From Candidatus Hydrogenedentota bacterium (lineage in GTDB: Bacteria; Hydrogenedentota; Hydrogenedentia; Hydrogenedentales; SLHB01): a stretch of DNA of 14,229 nucleotides. Positions 6,628 through 13,174 of this stretch are shown here, piece by piece. The translations under genes and the position numbers were made by a program. The DNA lies in contig JAPLKX010000746.1 of the NCBI GenBank assembly GCA_026387845.1, positions 1 to 14,229 on the forward strand, in the 5' to 3' direction. The notes beneath the pieces are model-generated. The model was given only the letters and a program-made list of their open reading frames with translations. It was not told the DNA's origin and did no database searches. The stretch's first letter is position 1. The number at the start of each line of letters is the position of its first letter.

Positions 6628-7605
6628 TTACGGCGCGGGCGTCAAGCGGCCTATGCCTGCGGTTGTCGCGAGCCAGACGGCGCCGTTGGATTGGAAGGCG
6701 ATGTCTTTGATGTGGTCGTCGGGAAGCCATTTAGGGCCGGAGAAGTGTCGCCAGTCGTTGTCTTCCCTGCGGTAGGCGCCCTTATCCGTGCCGAACCACA
6801 TGGTTCCATCAGGCCCTGCCGCGGCGGTGGTGAATGTGCTTGGACCAAAACTGGCGGCCGGCTCGTCGAGCGTCCAAGACTTGCCGTCGAACATGAACAC
6901 GCCCTGATCGCAACCTGCCCACAGGCGGTCGGATACGTCGTAGAAAAGGGCTCCAACCTCCTTGAGGGAGAGGGGCTTGCCCTCAATTTCGGGTAGCGCG
7001 AGTTTCGGTTCCTTTCCAATCTCCAGCAGGTACAGGCCGGTTCGCGTGCCAACGGCCCCGCTTGCGCCGCTGGCAGCCGCCACGGAAAGAATGTCGGACG
7101 GGAATTCGAGTAGGCGGGAGGCGTCTAACATCGCCCAACGGATGCCCGCTTCCAGGAAGGGGAACAACGGCTTGTCCGGCGGTCCACACCTTCTGCTGGC
7201 AGCAATGAGGGCCCTGTCTTTGCCGTCCACTTCTATGCTAACTCCCCCGCTGTTGTACTCGAGGTAATTTTCTTCGGCAAGGGCTTTGTAAGGACCATTC
7301 CACGCCCTGGCCTTCCAATTGGCGCCGTCGAACTCGAGTATGGTGGAGCCACCGGGCAGTTCGCATAAGGCCGCGGCAAGCACGGGGCCATCCGGGACAG
7401 CGGCGATGTTGATGACGGAGGTGATGCGCTCCTCTTTGCCGTTCGGGAATTTGTGGGTGAGGGCCGGCAGGGGCTGGCTGCCCGGGTGTAACTGAATGTC
7501 GTCCGGATTCAGCAGGTACTGGACAGACGTCCATTCAATGGCCGCGGCGTTTGCGGCCACAGACATTATGAGAAGCATGAACATCAGGATAAGGCGGGTT
7601 TTCAT
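6628..7605 (-). CDS. Exported protein with Reg_prop-type beta-propeller blades
   Basis: The 325-residue product begins with a clear signal peptide (Lys/Arg, then a hydrophobic run to SVAANA at about 20), so it is exported, probably to the periplasm. At least three propeller-like blades can be seen in the second half: DRLWAGCDQGVFMFDGKSW (226-244), GPDGTMWFGTDKGAYR (264-279) and SNGAVWLATTAGIGRL (306-321). These match the two-component-regulator propeller pattern (xLWxGTxxGvxxxdGxxW). The first half has related WK-type strands (FDGANWKARAW). No kinase, membrane anchor or catalytic motif follows, so unlike hybrid sensors this is a free propeller; ligand and partner are unknown. AAGGAGG lies eight bases before the ATG. 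It is separated from the hydrolase operon by 103 bases holding that operon's promoter. Confidence 0.7.
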   Translation of the reverse strand: MKTRLILMFMLLIMSVAANAAAIEWTSVQYLLNPDDIQLHPGSQPLPALTHKFPNGKEERITSVINIAAVPDGPVLAAALCELPGGSTILEFDGANWKARAWNGPYKALAEENYLEYNSGGVSIEVDGKDRALIAASRRCGPPDKPLFPFLEAGIRWAMLDASRLLEFPSDILSVAAASGASGAVGTRTGLYLLEIGKEPKLALPEIEGKPLSLKEVGALFYDVSDRLWAGCDQGVFMFDGKSWTLDEPAASFGPSTFTTAAAGPDGTMWFGTDKGAYRREDNDWRHFSGPKWLPDDHIKDIAFQSNGAVWLATTAGIGRLTPAP

Positions 7606-7640
7606 GCGGTGGCCCTCCTTGCGCGGTTAGCGCTGGTAAA

Positions 7641-7670
7641 ATTGTAACAGTGGGGTTACGGAGTGGTCAA
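7641..7670 (-). promoter_or_regulatory. Sigma-70-type promoter of the propeller gene
   Basis: On the minus strand TTGACC (7670-7665) and TACAAT (7646-7641) are separated by 18 bases, placing the transcript start about 30 bases before the ATG at 7605. Each box differs from consensus at one position. Confidence 0.55.
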
Positions 7671-7777
7671 GAAAGGAAGCGGGTTTGAAATCAGGAATTG
7701 GGAAGGCGCAAGATGCTTATGGTTGCTGGCAAGGATTGCTGAGATGGCCACGGTCGGGCTGCCCCGAGGGTGTTTTT

Positions 7778-7807
7778 TGAAACTTTAACCCGTCCGCGCG
7801 GATCGAC
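7778..7807 (+). promoter_or_regulatory. Possible ECF-sigma-type promoter upstream of the membrane protein
   Basis: TGAAACTTT at 7778-7786, inside a T-rich patch, is followed 14 bases later by GATCGAC (7801-7807). The GAACTT-like -35 with a CGAC/CGTC-like -10 resembles extracytoplasmic-function sigma promoters. The match is loose. The rest of the 7606-7839 gap shows no other gene or repeat. Confidence 0.18.
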
Positions 7808-7839
7808 TGGAACAAGGGATCTCTTCCGGAGTCGTTCTT

Positions 7840-8967
7840 ATGAAACTGGTTACACGCGCCATATTTGTTTTTGCCATGATCATCCTGTCGATCGTCTCGA
7901 TGTGGACCACCTACGAGAGCCTTCGCGAATCGATCTTGCCGGCGCCCGAAATCCCAATCCGGCTGGGGCCGACGATCGTGTGGAACTGCTCGATTTTTGC
8001 GTTGGCCTTGTCGGTGGCAATCGGGTTGATGCTGTATGCGCTGAAACTGGCCATTATCGACGAGCAGAAACGGCTTAACCTGTTGGGCGTGTTGGGGTTA
8101 ACTGTGGTCGGCTTCATCAGCATATCGTTCAACCTGGACGTGTTCTACCGCTGGGCCCACAGAGACTTTTTCATTAACTATTCCACCAGCCGCGTCAAGA
8201 CCGCCTATGAAGATTACCTTTCCCAGACGCAGCAGGCCCTCACGGACAAGCGCGAAGAACTCCTCAAAAAAGTGGCCTTGCAGGAAGGCGAACTCGATGC
8301 CGAGGTCAAGGGGTTGCGCAAGGCGCCGGCCGGGTATGGCGTGATCGCGAAAGGCGAAGATTATCAACTGACGCTGCTGCAAAAGACGACGGCGGTGGAG
8401 TTGGAAACGGTCAATGCGGCGCTTGAAAAAAAGAAGGAGGCAGACACCCTGCTGGCCAGCAGTATGCCGGCGACACTGGACGAGGTCGAGAAACTCCAGC
8501 ACGAGTTGCGCGTGGTCGTTAAAGACGTTGGGGCGGTGTCGGGCAAGCCGCTCCCGCAACCGGTCGAACTCGAGAGCCCGTTGTTTGCGGTGTTTCGCAA
8601 GCTGTTCGACTGGGGGCAGATAGGGTTTGAGGAAGTCTTTTTCGTGTTGCTGGCTTTCCTGCTCGATTTGGGCGACATCATCGGTTACAGCCTGATCCCT
8701 AACGCCAAGAAGAAACCGCGGCTGGCGCCCTTAACCGAACTGCCGGACTTTTTGAAGCCGGCGGCGGCTCTGCCCGCAGGGTTGGCCACCCTGCCTCCCA
8801 AACCCGAATACGACCCGCTCATCCCCGAAACGGCCGAAGCCGCGTTACTGCCCCTCGAAGCCGGCACTGCTGGAGACGCTCCGCAGGAAACCGCTGTGCC
8901 GGAGGGGTCCGAGGCGGAAGCCGAATCGCGCAGGGCACGGCGGGCCATTACGTTCCGGCGCAGGTAG
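7840..8967 (+). CDS. Membrane protein with long coiled coil, unrecognised family
   Basis: I do not recognise this 375-residue protein. Three hydrophobic helices lie near the front (about 7-24, 46-70 and 81-98). A long charged, Leu/Glu/Lys-rich region (about 118-230) with heptad-like character (EELLKKVALQEGELDAEVKGL) should form a coiled coil. A fourth membrane segment follows (about 263-285, FEEVFFVLLAFLLDLGDIIGY), then a proline/alanine-rich tail of about 90 residues ending in many arginines (RRARRAITFRRR). The layout of helices, coiled coil and one more helix resembles DUF4407-like membrane proteins in outline only. The coiled coil probably lies between the third and fourth membrane segments and could bind another envelope protein. 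GGAG lies eight bases before the ATG. It stands alone, divergent from the propeller gene; 123 bases, without a clear terminator, separate it from the kdsB remnant. Confidence 0.75.
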   Translation: MKLVTRAIFVFAMIILSIVSMWTTYESLRESILPAPEIPIRLGPTIVWNCSIFALALSVAIGLMLYALKLAIIDEQKRLNLLGVLGLTVVGFISISFNLDVFYRWAHRDFFINYSTSRVKTAYEDYLSQTQQALTDKREELLKKVALQEGELDAEVKGLRKAPAGYGVIAKGEDYQLTLLQKTTAVELETVNAALEKKKEADTLLASSMPATLDEVEKLQHELRVVVKDVGAVSGKPLPQPVELESPLFAVFRKLFDWGQIGFEEVFFVLLAFLLDLGDIIGYSLIPNAKKKPRLAPLTELPDFLKPAAALPAGLATLPPKPEYDPLIPETAEAALLPLEAGTAGDAPQETAVPEGSEAEAESRRARRAITFRRR

Positions 8968-9090
8968 AAGCCGAAGCCGGGGCGCCTTTGGCGTGCCGGG
9001 GGGCATCCCAGACGTAGTGCAAAGAACTCGCAGAAATACACTTAATCTATGAGGTCTTTGCGTTCTTGTGGTTAAATCGCGGGAGATCCG

Positions 9091-9128
9091 ATGAACGGTC
9101 TTAAGGTGGTTGGCCTGATTCCGGCACG
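9091..9128 (+). pseudogene. kdsB: 5' remnant of a kdsB gene (start codon and first codons)
   Basis: From ATG 9091 the frame reads MNGLKVVGLIPAR, the conserved KdsB N-terminus, and then immediately diverges into the antisense strand of the ATPase gene. The intact kdsB at 11182 starts MLQVVGLIPARYGSTRLPGK. The two copies are identical over 22 bases, including third codon positions, and differ only synonymously in the next two codons (GCA CGA against GCG CGG). GGGAGA lies just before the ATG, so a start region is preserved but the reading frame now ends at 9282 as nonsense. Best explained as the original or a duplicate kdsB start cut by insertion of the following island. Confidence 0.65.
9104..9125 (+). 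repeat. Left copy of 22-base direct repeat at the kdsB start (att-like)
   Basis: Identical to 11189-11210; the core GTGGTTGGCCTGATTCCGGC encodes the VVGLIPA motif of KdsB. The repeat brackets about 2.06 kb holding the ATPase-TOPRIM gene. Confidence 0.7.
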
Positions 9129-9144
9129 AGCAGTTCCAGCGGAA

Positions 9145-10878
9145 CTAGGATTCCCTCGGGTGTGCCCTCTTGGCGACTGCAACAATAGCGTCAAGCTTTT
9201 CTATAATCTCGCTGTCGATTTCGTCTTTCTTGAGAAGCGAAGCCAACTCATGATAGTCGCTTTTCCGGAAAAGAATGGTTAGACCAAGTTTTTCGAAATA
9301 ATTGGCGAATAGCGGGTCCAGGAACTCGTCTGTAGCCTTGATGTCGGGAGACCAAGGATCCGGTTTTCGCTGGACTCTGAGCGCTGCCATCATCTCTTCC
9401 ATACTCTCCCGCATGGCCTCGACTCGGCGTTCCGCTTCCGCCGCTGAGAACAAGTCATCTACGAGCCTGTCATGGCGTGCGTATGCAATAAGGACGTCCT
9501 GCAGACAGAGATAGTTCTCGATCTCACGGCGGTTCCACATCAGTTCTTCCAGTGGGGTGCCGCACGCCAGGTTTTTGTCGAGGCGATCAAAAATGGCAAT
9601 GCCAACCAAATCGGGCTTCGCCTCCTGTAGTGCAAAAAAATGATCCTCCGCTTTTTTCGGTTGATTAGCGCCGACGTAATGAACAAAAGGTTTCTTGAGG
9701 TGCTCAGTTGCGGGGTGGCCAAGTGTTGCTGCAAACGCTTGCAGGATAGCGAGATCGGTTGAGCCTTCAAGGTAAAGAACCCACCCCGTTTGTTCTGCTT
9801 GATAATATTGGTCAAATCCCAATTCTTTCAGCGCTTTCAGCACCTGTGCGCCTCGGTCATCAATGCGGTGGGGATTACCGACAAATGCAACCACAATGTC
9901 CCGATCCGCGGCTTCATTGAGAATGACTTCGGAATGGCTTGCGGCAATGATTTGGGAGCCCTGTTGATCGGCGGCATCGGTCAAAAGCTTGTAGATTTGC
10001 CTTTGACGCAAGATCTCCAAATGGGCGTCGGGCTCGTCGAAGAGAAGAACCGTGTTTGGATTCGAATACAAGTACGCCAGCAACAGCAGAGTCTGTTGAA
10101 GCCCGCGGCCGGATGACGATAAGTCCAGGCGGATTCCACTGGGCTCTTCATACGACATAACAATTTCGCCGCGTTCAGCGAGATGTTCAGGGGGCAAGAG
10201 AGTAACGCCGAAGAGGTCTCTTATGTGTGATAGCAGGTTGTCCCACGTGGCTTTGTCACTGGCGGAATATATCTGGTAACACAAGTTGCGAAGGACTTGA
10301 GCCGTTTGGCCTTCACCGATAAGCACATTGATCCGGCCAAGTTCCAATGTTGGTTCGACCGCCGCCAGGCCCGACATAGGTGGAAGAAAGGCAACACGCA
10401 CCGCCGCGGCTTCGTCGGGCATGGGCATGCGGTCCGGTTGTTTTCCTTCCGTCAAACGCAGCGGGCGGCAATAAAAAGATTCTTCGTTCGCAAAATCAAA
10501 CTCAAGGCCACACGACCACGTTGCTCCAGCGGTCAAGCCATCGACAAGTACTCTGATATGAATATTTTGAGTCTGTTGACCGCCTTCGTTCCGGTACACG
10601 TTACGTACGCGGAGGTCTCGCCACAGCAGATGTGCATCGGGTACTGGCAGCGAAATGAGGTCCCGCCGGTTAATGGTCACACCAGGACGTTTCTCTGGCA
10701 GCGTCTTTCCGGAGCGCTTTTCATTCCAACGGCGGACACCTATCTGCCAGAGGGCAAGCGCCTGTAGTGCGGTTGTTTTTCCCGAGTTGTTGGGGCCGAT
10801 GAATACGACGGATTTACCCAACTCTACATCAACACTTACAAACCGCTTAAAGTTAGAAATTTGGAGTCTTGTCAGCAT
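9145..10878 (-). CDS. AAA-family (OLD/AAA15-like) ATPase fused to a TOPRIM domain, likely defence protein
   Basis: The 577-residue product starts with an SMC/ABC-like ATPase: LQISNFKRF, Walker A GPNNSGKTT (28-36), a signature-like LSSSGRGLQQ (253-262), Walker B TVLLFDEPDAHLE (276-288) and the H-loop ASHSE (His315). From about 365 a TOPRIM-like domain follows with LYLEGSTD (368-375, Glu371), an acidic pair FDRLD (Asp431, Asp434) and RREIENYL (450-457). OLD nucleases and the PARIS system (AriA ATPase with AriB DUF4435) share this plan, and RREIENYL is reminiscent of DUF4435. A fused PARIS-like or OLD-type anti-phage nuclease is the best reading; which one cannot be settled here. The acidic pair is DxxD rather than the usual DxD. 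Its stop lies only about 20 bases from the left direct repeat. It is preceded by a structured leader. The start ATG has a poor ribosome binding site. Confidence 0.78.
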   Translation of the reverse strand: MLTRLQISNFKRFVSVDVELGKSVVFIGPNNSGKTTALQALALWQIGVRRWNEKRSGKTLPEKRPGVTINRRDLISLPVPDAHLLWRDLRVRNVYRNEGGQQTQNIHIRVLVDGLTAGATWSCGLEFDFANEESFYCRPLRLTEGKQPDRMPMPDEAAAVRVAFLPPMSGLAAVEPTLELGRINVLIGEGQTAQVLRNLCYQIYSASDKATWDNLLSHIRDLFGVTLLPPEHLAERGEIVMSYEEPSGIRLDLSSSGRGLQQTLLLLAYLYSNPNTVLLFDEPDAHLEILRQRQIYKLLTDAADQQGSQIIAASHSEVILNEAADRDIVVAFVGNPHRIDDRGAQVLKALKELGFDQYYQAEQTGWVLYLEGSTDLAILQAFAATLGHPATEHLKKPFVHYVGANQPKKAEDHFFALQEAKPDLVGIAIFDRLDKNLACGTPLEELMWNRREIENYLCLQDVLIAYARHDRLVDDLFSAAEAERRVEAMRESMEEMMAALRVQRKPDPWSPDIKATDEFLDPLFANYFEKLGLTILFRKSDYHELASLLKKDEIDSEIIEKLDAIVAVAKRAHPRES

Positions 10879-10911
10879 GTTCCACCCTAAGGCGGCTAAG
10901 AAGCCGCATTC

Positions 10912-10979
10912 AGAATCTTTGTTCGCGACCTTGAGCCGACATCTACGCGCCGCGCGCAGATGTCGCGAACAAAGATTCT
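10912..10979. repeat. 18-base perfect inverted repeat, long hairpin in the ATPase leader
   Basis: AGAATCTTTGTTCGCGAC (10912-10929) is the exact reverse complement of 10962-10979. An inner pair CGACATCT/AGATGTCG lies within it and shares four bases of the right arm, so two foldings compete over the GC-rich centre CGCGCCGCGCG. A smaller hairpin GCGGCT/AGCCGC (10892-10907, loop AAGA) lies nearer the ATPase start. Both sit between a candidate promoter and the ATG at 10878, so they could control expression of the ATPase. They could also be a REP-like element or part of the island end. The remainder of 10879-11181 holds no gene I can support. Confidence 0.7.
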
Positions 10980-11010
10980 AAGAAACCGTGTTGAAATCCG
11001 CTGCAAGAAC

Positions 11011-11038
11011 TTTATAACACATTTGACCCCTTTTCTAA
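11011..11038 (-). promoter_or_regulatory. Candidate promoter of the ATPase gene
   Basis: On the minus strand TATAAA (11016-11011) lies 16 bases after TTAGAA (11038-11033). The -10 box is good and the -35 box poor. The leader would be about 125 bases and include the two hairpins. Confidence 0.25.
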
Positions 11039-11119
11039 CAGAACCCATGCGCCCGGCACTTGAGACTGCACTATCGTTCATCCTAGGCCGAGATGTGCCG
11101 CTACTGTCTCCCTGTTGAT

Positions 11120-11148
11120 TTGACATCATGGAGTCAACTGATTAGCCT
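11120..11148 (+). promoter_or_regulatory. Possible -35/-10 upstream of the intact kdsB
   Basis: A perfect TTGACA at 11120-11125 is followed 17 bases later by TAGCCT, a weak -10. If real, the far end of the island supplies kdsB with a new promoter about 30 bases before the ATG. Confidence 0.22.
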
Positions 11149-11181
11149 GCGGTAAGACTGCAATGGGCGGGGATTCTGAAC

Positions 11182-11934
11182 ATGTTACAGGTGGTTGGCC
11201 TGATTCCGGCGCGGTATGGGTCGACGCGGCTGCCGGGGAAGCCGCTGAAACCTATTTGCGGCAAACCGATGATCCAGCGGGTGTACGAGCGGTGCGCGGG
11301 GTGCAGCATGCTGGATTCCGTGCGGGTGGTGACGGACGACGTGCGCATCGTCGAGGCCGTGGAAGCGTTTGGGGGAAAGGCGGTGATGACGCGCCCGGAT
11401 CACCCCAGCGGGACGGACCGGCTCGCGGAAGCAGTCAAGTCAATGCCTGCGGACATTGTCGTCAATATCCAGGGGGATCAGCCGTTTATCGATCCGGCCA
11501 TGATCGAGGAAGCGGTGCGGCCGCTGCTCGAAGACGAGACGGTGGAGTTGTGTACGTTGATGTACCCGATCACGCGCGAGCGCGATCTGTCCGACCCCGG
11601 CGTGGTGAAGGTGGTTGTGGATTTGAAAGGCAACGCGCTGTACTTTTCGAGGTCGCTGATCCCGTACGCCAGAAACAAGACCGGCCAGCGCGTGTTCGAG
11701 CACGTTGGGACCTATGTGTACCGGCGCGACACGCTGTTGCGGATCGCACAGCTTCCGCCGGCGCCGCTCGAACAAACCGAGTCGCTCGAACAGTTGCGGT
11801 GGCTCGAGCATGCGTATAGGATTCGCGTTGTGGAGAGCCAATGCCCGGACCGGGATTTCGCTGGGTTCAGCGTCGATACCGAACAGGACCTCGAGCGGGC
11901 GGAGCAAATGCTTCTGGAGCGCGGCCTCGAGTAG
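11182..11934 (+). CDS. kdsB: 3-deoxy-manno-octulosonate cytidylyltransferase (CMP-Kdo synthetase)
   Basis: The product activates Kdo with CTP to give CMP-Kdo for lipid A-core assembly (EC 2.7.7.38), in the cytoplasm. The 250-residue length fits the family (about 250). Diagnostic stretches are VVGLIPARYGSTRLPGKPL (4-22) binding CTP, VVTDD (49-53), RPDHPSGTDRLAEA (71-84), VNIQGDQPFIDP (94-105), HVGTYVYRRD (174-183), PLEQTESLEQLRWLE (195-209) and FSVDTEQDLERAE (229-241). GGGGA lies eight bases before the ATG. It is followed by 19 bases and the next gene, so it heads or belongs to an operon. Its upstream DNA is the island boundary, and its 5' end is duplicated at 9091. Confidence 0.95.
   Translation: MLQVVGLIPARYGSTRLPGKPLKPICGKPMIQRVYERCAGCSMLDSVRVVTDDVRIVEAVEAFGGKAVMTRPDHPSGTDRLAEAVKSMPADIVVNIQGDQPFIDPAMIEEAVRPLLEDETVELCTLMYPITRERDLSDPGVVKVVVDLKGNALYFSRSLIPYARNKTGQRVFEHVGTYVYRRDTLLRIAQLPPAPLEQTESLEQLRWLEHAYRIRVVESQCPDRDFAGFSVDTEQDLERAEQMLLERGLE
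11189..11210 (+). repeat. Right copy of 22-base direct repeat, within intact kdsB
   Basis: Exact copy of 9104-9125, here covering codons 3-10 of the functional kdsB gene. Confidence 0.7.
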
Positions 11935-11953
11935 CGGCAAGAGGAGCTAACCC

Positions 11954-13168
11954 ATGCCAACGGACTCAGCGGAGTTGGACTCGCTGAACCTACAGTTGGA
12001 CGAGGCGGCGCGAACACGCGTGGCCCAGGCCATCGATGCGATCTCGGCCGCCAAAGAGCGCGGGGGAAAAGTGGCGGTGGTGACGGGCAGCGGGCCGAAT
12101 GTCCATGAAGGGGTGACGACGCTGATCTCCGAGTTGATGCGGGCGGGCATCGTGGACGGGGTGTCAACGAGTTCGGCGGTGGTGGCGCACGAGATGGGCG
12201 GCACGCTCGACGAGGTGAAACGCGTCCAGGGTGCGCCGCTCGGGGTGGATGCGGCTTTGCTGCCGCTCGGGGGCGAGTTTGAACTGACGCTGATGTCTGA
12301 TGAAACCCTGCGCGAGATCGCCCGGCAAATGCCGCTGGACTTGCATCTGATCGAGAAGTTGAAGCAGGCGCCCGGCAAAACCATCATCAAGGCCGCGGGC
12401 AATCTGGGGTATCCGATGGGCCTCTGGCTGGAGCGGCTGGCGCAGGAGATCCTGGTGCTGGCGCGGGAGCGCGGCCTGACGTTTGAGGAAGTGGCGGGGC
12501 TCGGCGCTGACCCGCGGACGATGATCGGCATGGGCGCCCGGAAAGGCCTGCCGGTCCTGGTGACGATTCCGCAGTTGGTGGGCGGGGGGATGGTGGGCTT
12601 GTGCATTGCCGACAGCATCAGCCTTTTCGAGCGGAGCACGCGGCTCGCCCACGTCCTCGAATCGTCCGACGTGATTATCGAGTCGGCCGTGGTGCTGACG
12701 CAGGAAGTTCACGACGGGCCGTTCGAAACCCATACGGGCCACGGCCTCTGGTCAGCCTGGCAAGGCCATTACACCTACAGCCTCAAAGGAAAGAGGCTGA
12801 TCCGGATCGACCTCGACCCGGCGCTCGAGCGCGTGTGCCAGATCGAGCAGGAAAAAGGAGGCGTTCAGGGCGCTATCGCCGACGGGCTGCCGAAAACCAA
12901 GACGTTCAATGTGCCGTTCCGGATGGAGATGTCCGGGTTCGCGCGGCACGAAGGAAGCACCGCCGTCATCGGCGATATCGGCGTTATCTGGCCGCTGATC
13001 GCGCATGGCGTCGCCCAGCGGCTCGGGGTCGAGTTGGAGTTTATGTCGTGGCCGCAGCAAACCGGCCGCGGCAAAGAAATGCGCGAGTGGATCGTGCGTG
13101 AAGTCCGGCCGCTGGATAGAGATCGGATGCTGGCGCCGCTGCACGGCCCATCGGTTCCTGCGGATTAG
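11954..13168 (+). CDS. Conserved-looking protein of uncertain function, possibly deoxyhypusine-synthase-like fold
   Basis: The 404-residue product has no signal peptide or membrane helix and should be cytosolic. A likely nucleotide-binding stretch is GGKVAVVTGSGPNVHEGV (37-54), followed by LISELMRAGIVDGVSTSSAV (57-76), where a strand-helix-strand order recalls the NAD-binding core of deoxyhypusine synthase. A second glycine-rich stretch KGLPVLVTIPQLVGGGMVG (197-215) and HTGHGLWSAW (260-269) look like conserved active-site loops. The resemblance to deoxyhypusine-synthase-type proteins is by order and pattern only; I do not recognise the family, and the catalytic lysine motif of true deoxyhypusine synthase is not evident. 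GAGGAG lies about eight bases before the ATG. It lies 19 bases after kdsB and six before the symporter, so it is in their operon, and a role in handling a sugar or sugar nucleotide is an inference from context. Confidence 0.8.
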   Translation: MPTDSAELDSLNLQLDEAARTRVAQAIDAISAAKERGGKVAVVTGSGPNVHEGVTTLISELMRAGIVDGVSTSSAVVAHEMGGTLDEVKRVQGAPLGVDAALLPLGGEFELTLMSDETLREIARQMPLDLHLIEKLKQAPGKTIIKAAGNLGYPMGLWLERLAQEILVLARERGLTFEEVAGLGADPRTMIGMGARKGLPVLVTIPQLVGGGMVGLCIADSISLFERSTRLAHVLESSDVIIESAVVLTQEVHDGPFETHTGHGLWSAWQGHYTYSLKGKRLIRIDLDPALERVCQIEQEKGGVQGAIADGLPKTKTFNVPFRMEMSGFARHEGSTAVIGDIGVIWPLIAHGVAQRLGVELEFMSWPQQTGRGKEMREWIVREVRPLDRDRMLAPLHGPSVPAD

Positions 13169-13174
13169 GCCCGC

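Larger units (their letters stand above)
9126..11188. mobile_element. Putative single-gene defence island inserted at the 5' end of kdsB
   Basis: The segment lies between the two 22-base direct repeats and contains one gene, on the strand opposite to kdsB, with visibly lower GC content and more A/T-rich codons than the neighbours. Insertion at the start of kdsB with a new start supplied on the far side is the arrangement of elements that target the 5' end of a housekeeping gene, such as those at dusA. No integrase or transposase is present, so it would have to be decayed, mobilised in trans, or formed by ordinary recombination. Exact ends are not certain. Confidence 0.4.

Noticed and set aside
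8974..8997. GGCGCC-TTT-GGCGTGCC stem after the membrane protein gene as a terminator
   Set aside because: The stem needs a wobble pair and a mismatch and is not followed by a T-run.
9010..9075. GCAAAGAACTCGC ... GTCTTTGCGTTCTTGTGG stretch as an inverted repeat
   Set aside because: It resembles decayed intergenic repeats, but the arms do not pair well enough to define a unit.
9129..9180. Decayed continuation of kdsB beyond the stump (a reading like RIP then GCALL after two indels)
   Set aside because: It needs two indels within about 30 bases, and the same DNA encodes the end of the ATPase on the other strand, so the similarity is too weak to claim.
9091..9282. A 63-residue plus-strand protein starting at the duplicated kdsB ATG
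   Set aside because: Only the first 13 residues are KdsB-like; the rest is antisense to the ATPase gene and unlikely to be a functional peptide.
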